DNA from: Malachius bipustulatus
Lineage: Eukaryota > Arthropoda > Insecta > Coleoptera > Melyridae
NCBI GenBank assembly: GCA_910589415.1
Contig: OU342634.1
Span: forward strand, 39,982,723 to 40,046,722
DNA length: 64,000 nt
Direction: 5' to 3'
Below the pieces are notes generated by a model. The model saw nothing but the letters and a program-made list of their open reading frames with translations, was not told where the DNA came from and ran no database searches. Numbering within the stretch: the stretch's first letter is position 1; each line of letters starts with the position of its first letter. Positions 1 to 10,502 of the stretch are shown here, piece after piece. A program made the translations under genes and the position numbers.

Positions 1-330
1 AGTAAGATATCCACAAGGAGTGGTCTGGTATTGCACTTGAGCAAAATCGGCCGAGCCGTTTCAAAATGGCAGCCATTTGAATTTTTTTCCAATTAATGGA
101 AAATTTCCAATTTTTTCAGCCCCCGTATGAGCAAGATGGCAAAAAAACTTTGAAATAAAATTAACAGGATTTGAAGAAAATTATTGGAAATTTGAGTTAA
201 TGCAATAAAATTAGCATATTTTCCATTAATAAGCCAGTGTCGTGGGTAGGAAAAAGGGTGAAAATGTGTCAATTCTATAACCGTTTATGAGTCCATTTTT
301 GAAGAAGTTGAATCGAAATTTTAAATTTTT
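1..330 (-). repeat. Inverted partial copy of the 643-bp repeat unit
   Basis: This stretch is the reverse complement, with scattered mismatches, of about 17640-17975. Shared words include the 'aaacggttatag' block, the 'acccttttcctaccca' block and the 'ataccagaccactcct' block. It is cut by the window start. No coding potential is seen. Confidence 0.85.
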
Positions 331-1667
331 TTTGCTTTAACATATAATTTGATGTCTTAGCTTCAATTCGCCTCGATTAATGTAGCACTTTAAACGAAAA
401 ACAAAAAAGTTTTTCGCTTGTGCAAAATTAGCTTGCACTTATTAAATCGATGAAATGGTTCGCAATTTCTTTTTTATTTTTTTTCACATTCAATTATGAA
501 TGGTTCTGAAAATTAGAAGAGCAAACGCAACAACAATTAAATCACCTACATGCAGGTGAAAAAAGTATTCAAATTGGTTTTTTAATAACAAAGATACGAC
601 CAGTTTAAAAAATAAAATGTGTAGGATGAAGTATTGGACGTACTACATATACCTACTCGGTCATCGCTACAAATTTGAAAGGCCCCTTGACTGAGTTTGT
701 TAGGCAAGGGTGTCCTTGCCTAAATAGTAAACTGTTGATGTGGGTTCGAAACCACGAGAGAGGGTTATTCTTTTTTTTTTTTGGTAGGTAGGTGGTTTTC
801 CGCTTTTCCCCCCAAAAAAATCGGATTATTTTTTTTTATTTTTAATTTTATATAAAATTTTATATTTTCACGCGCTTATGAGATCTGATTGACGTCATTG
901 TGCCGATTTGACGAAAATAGGACCGCCTCTACTATTATATCTTGTGTAAGTCATTGCTTCACTCGGAAAACGAAAAAACATCACATTTATCACATTATCG
1001 GTCCTTTATTTCGCTCTTTTATTGCTATTACAATTTTGTACAGAGCACAACACATTGTTGTATATCGAATAAACTGATTATTAAAACACCACATTTTTTC
1101 TTCTTTGTTTTTTTTTCTTTGTGCTAGATCTATACATATATTATGTTATGTGATAGATTGTTATAAGTAGTATTACGGCTTTATTTATTATATTAAAAGT
1201 GTTTATTACTACATGGATGTCCCATTTAAAAAGAACTGGGTAGGTACATGGGAATCTCTGAAACGATAAGAGATACAGGGTCAGATAAATTAGAGAAAAT
1301 TGCATATTTTCATTATTATTAAGAATCTGAAACAAAATATTTGTAAACCTCAGGACGCTGCTGAAATATCCTGCAAAAATGGAAAATTAAAAATTAAGAT
1401 ATCCTATTTTATGAAAGAAGTTATATTTTTTAATGTCATTCGATATTTAAAAAATCAGGAAAACCAAAAATTTTAATCGTCTTTTTCGAATTTTCGAACA
1501 AAATAAGCTCTGTTTAACCGAAAGTGATAAATAACCATTAAAGCAAGCAATGTGACGTCATTTTGCGACTACATACGACGTCATTCCGTGATAAAACTTT
1601 TTTATTCGAAAAAAAGAAGACGATAATTTTGAATTTTTTTTTTAATGTGATAGCTTTTTGGTAGCCC
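331..1667. other. Gene-free AT-rich stretch
   Basis: Apart from the SINE-like stretch at 683-781, I see only short unsupported reading frames. A possible polyadenylation signal AATAAA lies near 1068, after a run resembling the end of a transcript or LTR, but no partner repeat was found. Confidence 0.5.
683..781 (+). repeat. tRNA-like, possible SINE head with Pol III signals
   Basis: An A-box-like TGACTGAGTTTGTTAGG is followed about 45 bases later by a strong B-box-like GGTTCGAAACC, then a T-run (about 770-781) that could stop RNA polymerase III. A perfect 10-bp hairpin (700-709 with 714-723) sits between the boxes. The whole does not fold as a canonical tRNA cloverleaf: the T-arm has only four good pairs and an eight-base loop. 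A tRNA gene is therefore unlikely, and a tRNA-derived SINE head or a relic is the better reading. Confidence 0.3.
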
Positions 1668-2045
1668 TTATATCTTGTGATCCACAAAATTTTTCATCAA
1701 CTATTGCCTTGAATAAAATTAAGCATGTCTGCCAGATAAAACACAAACAATCGGTAGGTGTGTAAAGGCCGGTCCAGACGCAACGACTAATTGAACGACA
1801 TGTCGAATCAGACAAAATGAATCAAGTAAAATGTGAATAAGTGAACTACTCCAATCAAAGATCTACAAATCATAGAACAATAAATAAAAACATGACTGGA
1901 CTTGCACTGCATAATGAACTTTGTACTTTGTTGAGTAAAGAAACTAACCTGGAACAGTAACGACATCTGCTGAGTATGTGTGGTGCTGAGCTTACTACTA
2001 ATTTCATTTGGCATTGGTTGTATTTCAAGGAGGATGAAAAACGTG

Positions 2046-2125
2046 AGTCGTTGTAGGGTACCTGTATTACCGACACTGACGCTTACGAGCCCTAGTGTCG
2101 GTAATACAGGTACCCTAAGTCGTTA
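2046..2125. repeat. 64-bp perfect hairpin with flanking 7-bp direct repeats
   Basis: Arms 2054-2077 and 2094-2117 are perfect 24-bp inverted repeats starting TAGGGTACCTG, with a 16-base loop. The direct repeat AGTCGTT flanks it (2046-2052 and 2118-2124). This looks like a minute insertion with a target duplication inside the 918-bp TIR element. Confidence 0.7.
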
Positions 2126-2402
2126 TCTCAGAAACACAAAATATTATGTCTCTCTGAACGAGGATAAAATAACAATTCAATTTGACGTTTCAGTTCGAGT
2201 TTAAGTTTTATAATTTAGCATTTTATAATAATTTCACTTCCAATTCGAACCAACGCACAAACAATAACAGAATTTATTAAGAATAGTGGTCAAAAATGGC
2301 ATATGAATCATAAAAAAGTGGCAATAAGGTAGGTGTTTAGTAATATACCAGTATATTCATCAGGTTATTAAATTGTAGTTATGAATTATTGCTTTTCGCA
2401 AT

Positions 2403-2583
2403 ATCTTTAATATTTTAATGATACTGACATGAATTGAAATTAAATATGACACAATGAGAATTGGAACTACTAAAGTTATTTTAAAATTATTATTTTAGTA
2501 AAATGAGCTCAGAAATGACTACAATAGCCATCTCTCTCTTCCAAGGCGCTAGTTGATGAAAAATTTTGTGGATCACACGATAT
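2403..2583 (+). repeat. Right half of TIR family, shared with 41578-41751
   Basis: This segment matches 41578-41751 in the same orientation, including the terminal AGTTGATGAAAAATTTTG and an internal stretch reading roughly TAGCCATCTCTCTCTTCCAA. It shows that the family is dispersed. Confidence 0.75.
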
Positions 2584-2619
2584 AATGTGTTTAATACAAT
2601 ACCGAATAACACGAAAAAA

Positions 2620-2755
2620 ACAACATTAGGTATGTCCGTAAGAAAAACAAAATTTGACTATGAAAGCTCTAGGGTTTAGTTGACCGTGAAAATTTTTATA
2701 TCATCAGATGGATAGCTGTTGACGACTTATGCAAGCCTACAAAAAATTAGTACTC
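2620..2755 (+). repeat. Fragment related to the right arm of the fold-back element
   Basis: It resembles 49430-49545 (for example CAGATGGATAGCT and AAGCCTACAAAAAATTA), with many substitutions. It is an old partial copy of the element at 48799-49763. Confidence 0.65.
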
Positions 2756-2796
2756 GCACGGTAGGTACATGGTACACTATAATATTATGCGACTAT

Positions 2797-2890
2797 GGAA
2801 AATTACAGAAAGCCAATTTAAAATGCGGTTAAAATATTCATAATTGAATCGCATAAAAATACACTATTTCTGCGATTGATGCGCAAGAAG
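2797..2890 (-). repeat. Inverted copy of 16555-16655
   Basis: The reverse complement of about 16555-16655, sharing a long block near TTCTTGCGCATCAATCGCAG. Together with 1-330 this gives two inverted matches in consistent order between the window start and the 16.5-18 kb region. Confidence 0.75.
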
Positions 2891-3294
2891 GTTTTTAATA
2901 TTTACTTCCGATCATGAATTCGCGGGAGAAAAATGGCACCAATTATTGGTGAAGTGGCATACCGACCAGTAGTACCTATACAAACAATACACTGGCCATA
3001 TTCTCGAGTATTATAAGAAATGAAACGATTTTTGTAATTAAAACACATTCAGAAGCTGAATTGATAAAGCCTTTAGTTTTAATTGGAAAAATTGGCTCGC
3101 TGGGAGCGGTTCAGGTTCAGGAGCAGTTCGATCGGAGCTTCAAACCGAGCGGCTCGCGAATCGCTCGGCACGAATATATGATGTATACGCACCTTTATTA
3201 ATTGCGTTTTTTTAAATATTTTGATATTTTTTATTTATTTTAACACACTGATTCAATTGAACATTTATTTAAGTATTCAATTAACTAGGTATTA
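2891..3294. other. Gene-free stretch before the copia element
   Basis: AT-rich DNA with a short GC-richer patch near 3095-3180. No open frame or repeat partner was recognised. The last five bases (3290-3294, TATTA) are the 5' target duplication of the copia element. Confidence 0.4.
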
Positions 3295-3509
3295 TGTTAG
3301 AATTCGAATTTACGCCTAACCGCCTCTGACTAATGTATGACGAGGCCTCCTTCCTTAAAATGATAAGCAATCTTGCAGTCAGTAGCGAGTAGCGAATCGA
3401 CCGTGACAGACGAGTAATTATTATTATTGATTTACAAAATAAAGGAAGTTCGTTATTATAAAGTGGTGTTTTATTTTATTGAAAAATACAAAATAGAAAA
3501 ATCCCAACA
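3295..3509 (+). repeat. 5' LTR of copia element
   Basis: 215 bp, starting TGTTAG and ending CCCAACA. It is identical base for base to 10288-10502. It contains an AATAAA near its 3' half, which could serve polyadenylation. Confidence 0.95.
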
Positions 3510-3528
3510 GGTTATGGGCCTCGCCCAC
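3510..3528 (+). promoter_or_regulatory. Primer binding site, tRNA-iMet anticodon arm type
   Basis: Immediately after the LTR comes GGTTATGGGCC. It is complementary to the anticodon stem-loop of initiator tRNA-Met rather than to a tRNA 3' end. Drosophila copia is known to prime from an internal half-tRNA in this way. Confidence 0.75.
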
Positions 3529-4503
3529 GCTTCCACTGCGCCACAGTATAGGAATTTTGATTTAATTTTAAGTGGTTGTGATCTTAATAATTATTATTGT
3601 GAAGTGAATAATTAATCATAGGGCGATTGGAAAATGGCCGGAGAAATGGATCGTGAACTTGATGTAAATCAAGAGCTGCGTGAGTACCTACTAATTATTG
3701 CATTAATTAATGTAAAATTGCTTAACGCAATTTGTAAATGAGTGCATGCATGCGTTTTCTTTGTTAATGTGGGTGAGAAAAATTATGAGATGAGCAAAAA
3801 TATGTACGTACATAATAAAAAAGAAAAATAATAAAGTTAACTTTATATCATCCCGAGAAGGGACGATTGAATGAAGCGGAAGTTATCTGTGTGTGTCTAT
3901 TTGACACGCAGGATTAAATAAAATAAAAATAAAAATCACTGCATGATCATGGCATGTAAATAATCTTAATTCCGGAGATTGTGATGAAGAAATTTTCAAG
4001 CGATGTGTGGAACGGTACCAAAAAGTGTTTCAACTCGACTACAACCATTAACCATGTGGGGGAGGAAGTAGCAATTAGCTGCAGTGGGGAGAGAGTGCTC
4101 TTCCACACAGAGACGCGAAGCGACCCCTATCAAGCAGGTTGGTTATATAATGTATATTGTTGGTTTGTTGGTTAATTATTAAGCAATATTTTGTGTACAC
4201 AATCAAGGATAACAAAAGAAATTAATACAGAGACACCAGGTTTATTTTGTGTCCTAAATTTGATTGATATATAAAACTAAACAAACCTAAGAGAAGGGCT
4301 TGGAACGTGAGTGTCCCACAGTGTCCAAGTTATTCGAGTAGTTGATTATGTTATCTTGTGTTCAGATTACATATCAATTATGACTCGCTTTAGCCTGGTT
4401 TGCTTGATGTACGGTAAACCAGACTGAGCGCCGCTTATTTAAAAACGGAAAATTAGGTGTGCATTTTAGTAGTAGTAAATCTGGTTCAATAGATAAGAGC
4501 ACT
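3529..4503 (+). other. Long copia leader without an open frame
   Basis: About 1 kb between the primer site and the first gag-like sequence. Short frames occur (from 3634 and 3981), but none resembles a known retroelement protein. A leader this long is unusual for a copia element and may hold decayed gag or a later insertion. Confidence 0.5.
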
Positions 4504-5432
4504 ATGGATGCGAGAGAGTGGAAAGCTGTGACAGATTAGATTGAAAAACAAGATGGAAAGATGAGGACAGATTATTAAGAGATGAGACAGATAAAAGTGG
4601 AGATGAGGTAGAAAAAGACGAGGAGAGACGAGAAAGAGAGATGAGTAGAGAAAAGACAAACCAAAACTTCCTCAAGTAGTGAAGTGTAAAAACTAAACTC
4701 TTTGACGTCTAGGATTGCAGATGAGAAAAGCAAATCAGATGAGATATTGAAGGTGGTAAAAGAGTTTTGTGTCACGTCTACCAATATGATAAAACAGTAC
4801 CAAGAAGCACTGATTGGTGCGCAAACTGGTGTTTCCAATATGGAAAGAATTCATTAATCTATTATTAATGAATTGGAAAAATAAAAGGCAGCATTTTCCA
4901 AGCAGATGAAAGCAATGGAACAAAAAAAAAAACTGCTGACGTAACTAGGCAGTTAGTTGAGATAAGAGCTAATTACAATAAAATGAGTAATCATTATATG
5001 CAGACAGAAAATATGATCAGAGATGAGGATGACAGAGGAGATGAGACAAGATCTGTCAGTGAAAAAGAGAGACTGAACGTCGAAATCGTGAAATTAGTAA
5101 AAAGAGAGTTGGAAAAATTAGTTTGTGAAAGACGCGAAAAAGAAGATTCCGACAACCTGGCAGATAAAGTTAAGGAAACTTTTAAATTTGAAATAATAAG
5201 TAAAGATTCCGGTCTGAGACGCGATTACAAATTAACATTGAATACAAAATTCGAACATATTTATGATTAATTTACCTCTGAATTAAAAAGTCACAAATTA
5301 CTTTACATAATTGACATAATAAAAAACATAAATACAAGGTCAGAGATATTTTAATTAATCATTTAGATCAAACTTATTATTCGAAAGTAATTCAGATAAA
5401 GGATCCTGTAGAAATTTTAAATAAAATCAGAG

Positions 5433-5492
<60 letters not shown>

Positions 5493-5918
5493 TGAGAGCA
5501 ATCTCTCATCAACTACAATACGAAAACAGCTGTATAATATGCAGTACTATCCAAATAAACAAAATGCTTCTGATTTTTGTGACAAGTTCGAAGATGTTGT
5601 TCGAAATTATGAAAACTTATCAGGAGTCGTGCCACTATCGGAAGGTGAAAAAAGAGATGCGTTCTTTAATGCTATTATGACCACGGTTCCTGAAGTACAA
5701 TTCGTAGAATTCATGACAAAGAATTTTACTGGAAAAGGTCTCAGTTATGATAATTTGAAATTATTTTTGATGCAAGCGGAAGCTAATATAAAGCAGTCTG
5801 CATCATCAGAAATTAGAGCTGTTATGAAAGCTCATGGACGAGATGCGAAAGAGAGATGCTATGAGTATGCGATGACATCGGCCACATAGCAATTAATTGC
5901 CGTTTCAGAGGTACTGGA
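4504..5918 (+). pseudogene. Decayed copia gag
   Basis: Frames from 4504 are charged and coiled-coil-like but carry many stops. An open piece at 4983-5270 is rich in E, K and R. The recognisable copia gag (UBN2-like) core lies at about 5380-5889 and includes the words LYNMQYY and FCDKFEDV, and is split by a 54-base A-run at 5437-5490. The flanks of this run are in different frames. A first CCHC knuckle at about 5850-5890 is broken by a frameshift near 5862. A second cysteine-histidine knuckle, CYECGQVTNHKAADC, sits at about 5934-5978 with one residue more than the canonical spacing. Gag would package the element RNA in virus-like particles. This copy cannot. Confidence 0.8.
5437..5490 (+). repeat. 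54-base poly(A) tract inside gag
   Basis: An uninterrupted run of 54 A lies where the gag frame already encodes lysine (after RELK). It is probably slippage expansion. An assembly artefact is possible. A second run of 24 A occurs at 6635-6658. Confidence 0.9.
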
Positions 5919-6894
5919 GTGGAAAAATGTTACGAGTGTGGTCAGGTTACTAATCACAAAGCAGCTGATTGTCCAGTAAAAAGAATAAAACAGTCAACGT
6001 CTGAAAGAGGCAGGGTAAGTTATGGTTCAAACAGAGGACATTATTACAAGTATAATAATAATTCGAGAAGTGGTAAATATTGTAACGATCCTCAAAACAG
6101 AGGATTTAAAAGAAAAGCCTTTGATGAGAATGAGAGGAGTGGAGACGCGAAAAGATTTAAAAGTTACAGAGGTCGAGGTAACTACAAGAACGTGAAGTGG
6201 AATGAGAAAGGATGGAAGAAGAACCAGAACAAGCAAAAGGAAAAGAGTGGAGACGGAAACGTGAATGACGCAAAATATGCCAAAGGTGAGTTACTTTCCA
6301 CTAATTTATCAAATAATCATTATTATGACTTAGAAATTGAACATGATCAAAGTAAAATCTTTACAAGATTTCTTGCCGATTCGGGTGCAACCGAGCACCT
6401 ATCTAATAGGAAAGTCATGTTTAAATCATTTGATGAGACAAATTATGGTAAGATTAGATGTGCTAATAAAAATGCATCAGCAGATCTCAAAACGGAGGGA
6501 GCAGGTAATATTTGAAGTTGTGTTAAATAATAATAAGTTGTTTGAAATCGAGAGCGTAATATATGCCAAAGCACTATCGGAGAATTTATTATCGTCGAGG
6601 AAATTTGCAGAGATGGGTTTTAGTATTTATTTAGAAAAAAAAAAAAAAAAAAAAAAAATTGACATTTTCGATCCGGTCTCGAATGAATCTTTTATAACTG
6701 GGATATATAATAAACCTTATTGGATAATAGAATTCGAAGTAAACAAAAGTAAAAACAAAAATGAAAATAACTTTACAAGTAGGAGAATTATGGCTAATTT
6801 AACCGAAAATGAGCGAGATGCGAATAATGCCATCCGGTATAAAAGTAGAAGTGTGACGTTAAAAGAAACCAAAGAAAAACGTGAATTTAATTAG
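5919..6894 (+). pseudogene. Copia protease region, frameshifted
   Basis: The open frame 5919-6515 holds the zinc knuckle, a basic linker rich in R, K, N and G, and the aspartic protease active site DSGAT (about 6379-6393). The reading then moves to another frame (open to 6891) through a shift at about 6490-6515. The second frame continues the protease with a word like ALSENLLSSRKFAEMGF, runs through the 24-base A-tract, and ends at TAG 6892. The protease would cut the polyprotein inside the particle. The active-site triad is intact but the domain is split across frames. Confidence 0.85.
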
Positions 6895-6969
6895 CAACAA
6901 AGAGATGAGAGTAAAAATAGGAATAGTCAAGGGGATGAGATGGAATTAGAGGGGACAATACTAAACGAA

Positions 6970-8176
6970 AATAGTATAATAACTGGAGATGAGAATTGAG
7001 AAAATAAAACAGGGGGTGAAAAGAAATTCATTTATGAGAACTCAAATTTTGATACATCAATCTGGGACAGGAAAATTCATGACATAGACGAGCTACCTAT
7101 TGTAGAACTGCCAAATATAGAGTCACCATTCAGTAAAAAATATAAGATATTCGCAAAAAATAATAGGGCTATGCTCTGGCACGTTAGACTGGGGCATGCC
7201 TCTGTCGCCTATCTAAAGGCTTTGCAGGGTAAATTTCCTGAAAATAAAGAACTAAATGATGCAATTTTTGATGAGTCAATATTAGATTGTGAAGTATGTA
7301 TGATGCCAAAGTTTAAAATGTTACCTTTTAACTCAGTACGGAGACGAGCTACTGAACCATTACAAATTATCCATTCGGATATCATGGGGCCTATTACTCC
7401 GTTATCACACCCCAAGCGGTACCGATTTATTGCAGTATTTGTTGATGACTACTCTAGAGTAGCAATGGCATATCCAATGAAGGTGAAAAGTGAAACAGGT
7501 TATTGTTTTGAAGGATTTGTTGGAAGCGCTCGAAATTTATTAGACAGAGATGCGAAAGTGTGTTATTTGAGAACAGATCAAGGTACAGAGTATACAGGTG
7601 GTTACGCCATTGATGTCTTAAAAAAAATTAGGTGTAGAGTTGCAACTTGCAAGTTCAAATACACCACAGCATAATTGCGTTTCTGAAAGGTTTAATCAAA
7701 CCGTACAAAAGAAGTTAAGAGCATATTTATTTGATGCAAAGATACCTGAAAGTATGTAGGATCTTGCTCTAAGTGCTGCTGTGTATGCCTATAACAGAAC
7801 ACCTCATAAGTCAAATAACATGGTCACGCCACTACAAAGATTTGCTCCAAATCACAATAATTATGACATAGGTCAGCTGAGACAGTTTGGATGCGTTGCT
7901 TATATTAAAGTTCAAAGAAAGACGGGTCCCAAGTTTAGATGCGAAGGGAGACGCGTGATCCTAGTAGGTTACACACCTACTGGATATCAGTTCCTAAAAC
8001 CTGAAGAAGGCAAATTTTATGAAAGTAGAGACGCGCGTTTCAATGAAAAACTAGTATATGGAGATAAGTATGAGAAAGACAGCATAAAAGACTGGCCGGT
8101 TGAACAAATTGAAATTAAAAAGAGAAGTGGTTTGTTGAATTTGCTGGAGATGAATCTCAAAATGAAGGAACTTTAA
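6970..8176 (+). pseudogene. Copia integrase, broken
   Basis: After a TGA at 6997 the frame holds the GAG-pre-integrase zinc finger (WHVRLGHAS, then CEVC). The rve catalytic core follows, with aspartates in HSDIMGPI (about 7375) and RTDQGTEY (about 7575). A shift at the A-run near 7620-7630 moves the frame. The new frame carries the conserved SERFNQT word, an in-frame TAG at 7757-7759 where a Trp codon is usual, and then the C-terminal part with YAYNRTPHK and [12 protein letters not shown] (7781-8176). Integrase would join the cDNA to host DNA. The copy is inactive as written. Confidence 0.9.
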
Positions 8177-8415
8177 AACCGGAGGGAGAAGCGAAAAAGA
8201 AAAGAGGTCGACCAAAGAAACAGATTGCTGTCTCTGAAAAGAAAACTGAAAATCTAGTTAATGATACAAGTTTTTCTAATATTGAAAAAGATGAGGAAAA
8301 GAGAAGTCAGCTACTAAAAGCAGTTATATTCAATGATGAGACTGAAAAAAAAAGACGAATGAAACAAAAGAAAGGATTTATCACGCAATGATTGCGGAAA
8401 TAAATCAAGACCCCA
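8177..8415 (+). pseudogene. Integrase-RT linker with AT-hook-like motif
   Basis: The translation continues with a basic linker containing KKKRGRPKK (about 8194-8220). This is an AT-hook-like and nuclear-localisation-like motif. A frameshift at about 8411-8416 precedes the RT domain. Basic motifs in this linker are common in copia-type proteins. Binding to AT-rich DNA is inference. Confidence 0.6.
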
Positions 8416-9432
8416 GTGTCTTATAGAGAAGCGGTTCAATCTAAGGAGTCTTCTTTGTGGCAGGAGGCAATAAACGATGAGTTGGAATCCATGTATAAAA
8501 ATGAGGTATGGTCACTTGTCGATCGACCGACTATATTGAAAAATAACCGAAGAGCAAACATCATAGACTCAAAGTGGGTATTCAAAAAGAAAACCGAGAG
8601 CGGAGGTAGAACAAAATATAAGTCACGACTTGTAATAAGAAGGTTTCAAAGACCAAAATTACTATGATTTGAGTGAAACCTATGTCCCTCTGTGTCTCGA
8701 TTACCTTTGATAAGATCTATTTTTGCCATTGTTAATAAGTATGATCTAGAGATGTGTCAATTAGACGTTAAAACTGCATTTCTAAACGGTTTAATAGATG
8801 AGGAAATTTATATGGAAATTCCAGAAGGAGTAAATGTTACGCAGGAGGAGAGGAAGGGCAAAGTTTGTAAAATAAAACGAGCCTTGTATGGCCTTCGGAT
8901 TAGTCCGAAAAAGTGGAACAAAAGGTTCACTGACGTAGCGACGAGTGTAGGACTAACAAATTATGAAACTGAGCCGTGTCTATTTACCTGGAGAGAGGAA
9001 AATAAAATTCTTATTCTATTGTTATATGTAGACGACATAATAATTTCCTGTAATGATAAAATTAAATTAAAAGAAGTGGTCACAAAATTAAAGAATGAAT
9101 TTGAGATGAGTGAATTAGGAGAACCAAAGGAATTTCTGGGAATTACAATAACTAGAGATAGGGAGTTCCATGAAATTCTACTTGGCCAAGAAAAATATGT
9201 AGATAAGATTTTAGAAAAATTTCAATTTAATAAAGAATATCCACAGAAAACCCCTATGGTTACTACTCAAGTAGCTAACAGAGAAAGAAAACAGAGAGAA
9301 GAGAATTTTGACTGTGAAGTAATAAAAGAAACCGAGACGAGGAACAATGCACCCTTTAGGGAAGCTACAGGCAGCTTGTTATATCTGGCTGGAGCCACTC
9401 GGCCAGATATCTCTTTCGCGGTGATGTATTAA
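8416..9432 (+). pseudogene. Copia reverse transcriptase, frameshifted
   Basis: The frame at 8416-8667 holds the RT start (WQEAINDELESM, then DSKWVFKKK). Two compensating shifts at about 8650-8690 split the SETY-to-RLPLIR segment. From 8692 to 9429 the RVT_2 core is open, with QLDVKTAFLNG (motif A), ALYGLRISPKKW and the catalytic YVDDI (about 9027-9041). It ends ATGSLLYLAGATRPDISFAV before a one-base frameshift at about 9429. RT would copy the element RNA into cDNA. Confidence 0.92.
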
Positions 9433-10025
9433 GCAGACACCAAATTAATCCCACTGAGAGTGATTGGCAAATGGTCAAAAGAGTATTCAGATATTTAAAG
9501 GGAACTAAAACTTTAAAATTAAGATATACCGGAGAGAAAGATGACCTTCAAGCTTACTCTGACGCAAGTTTCGCCGATTGTAAGGGATCGCTGACAACTT
9601 GTGGGTATGTTTTAAGACCTTTTGGGGATACAATAGCCTGGAGGACACACAAGCAATCATATGTTGCCTTGTCCACTTGCCAGGCAGAGTATGTTGCGAT
9701 GAGTGAGACGTGTCAGGGATTGATTGCAATGAATAATTCATTGAAATTAATTTTGAATAAAACCTTTTGCCCAATAAAATTGTGGTGCGATAACAAAGCG
9801 GCGGAAGCAAGTTCCAAGACAAGTGGGGGCAACAAGTTAAGACATATGACTGAGGTGCGAGAACACTATGTAAAAGGGTGTGTGAAAAGAAATCAAATAA
9901 AAATAGAGTGGATCCCTTCAAAGGATCAAATTGCTGACATATTTACAAAACCTCTATCATTCGAGATGCATAAATATTTAGCAGGAAAAATTATGAACAG
10001 TCCTTTGGTAACTGATGGAAATTAA
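9429..10025 (+). pseudogene. Copia RNase H domain
   Basis: The third frame continues from RT without further stops and ends at TAA 10023-10025. Visible RNase H words are AYSDASFADCKG (first Asp), CQAEYVAMSE (Glu), LWCDNKAA (Asp) and DQIADIFTKPL (final Asp), so the DEDD set is present. It is the least damaged part of pol, cut off from RT only by the shift at about 9429. Confidence 0.9.
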
Positions 10026-10278
10026 TTACTAATTCTATTTTGTTTCACAGGTAACTAACTGAGAAGGAAGATACCTCGGTATACTTGAGATGCGAAAGGG
10101 GAATAAGTTATAATAAGTCTATTTGAATTATATTGTTTAGTGTTTTGAAATAATTATTATTGTATAAGTTATAAAATTTTCAAGTTAGTTTTTCTTGATG
10201 AAGAATGTGTCTTTGTCTATGTACATTGAAACAGAGATGCGGTGGTTTGTTGCTTAAGGATATGAGAGGCGCTTAGTC

Positions 10279-10287
10279 GGGAGGGAG
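10279..10287 (+). promoter_or_regulatory. Polypurine tract
   Basis: GGGAGGGAG directly abuts the 3' LTR. This is the expected plus-strand primer. Confidence 0.85.
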
Positions 10288-10502
10288 TGTTAGAATTCGA
10301 ATTTACGCCTAACCGCCTCTGACTAATGTATGACGAGGCCTCCTTCCTTAAAATGATAAGCAATCTTGCAGTCAGTAGCGAGTAGCGAATCGACCGTGAC
10401 AGACGAGTAATTATTATTATTGATTTACAAAATAAAGGAAGTTCGTTATTATAAAGTGGTGTTTTATTTTATTGAAAAATACAAAATAGAAAAATCCCAA
10501 CA
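10288..10502 (+). repeat. 3' LTR of copia element
   Basis: 215 bp, identical to 3295-3509. It is followed by the TATTA target duplication at 10503-10507. Confidence 0.95.

Larger units (their letters stand above)
1668..2585. mobile_element. 918-bp TIR element (non-autonomous DNA transposon)
   Basis: The ends 1668-1702 and 2551-2585 are 35-base inverted repeats with one mismatch, beginning TTATATC and ending near TTTTTCATCAACT. No transposase is encoded. A related right end (about 41578-41751) lies elsewhere in the window. A 64-bp hairpin insert is nested at 2054-2117. I see no clear target duplication, so the superfamily is unknown. Confidence 0.75.
3295..10502 (+). mobile_element. Full-length, decayed Ty1/copia LTR retrotransposon
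   Basis: The element is bounded by identical 215-bp LTRs and by the 5-bp target duplication TATTA (3290-3294 and 10503-10507). Domain order is gag with a zinc knuckle, protease, integrase, reverse transcriptase, RNase H. Integrase before RT is diagnostic of the copia superfamily. The primer site matches the anticodon arm of initiator tRNA-Met, as in Drosophila copia. Coding frames are interrupted by at least eight lesions (stops near 6892, 6997 and 7757; shifts near 5862, 6490-6515, 7620-7630, 8411-8416, 8650-8690 and 9429) and by long A-runs. The copy cannot make a full polyprotein. Identical LTRs argue for recent insertion, so the lesions may predate the last jump. Confidence 0.95.

Noticed and set aside
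683..781. A bona fide tRNA gene
   Set aside because: The acceptor, D and anticodon arms do not pair in cloverleaf order, and the T-loop has eight bases.
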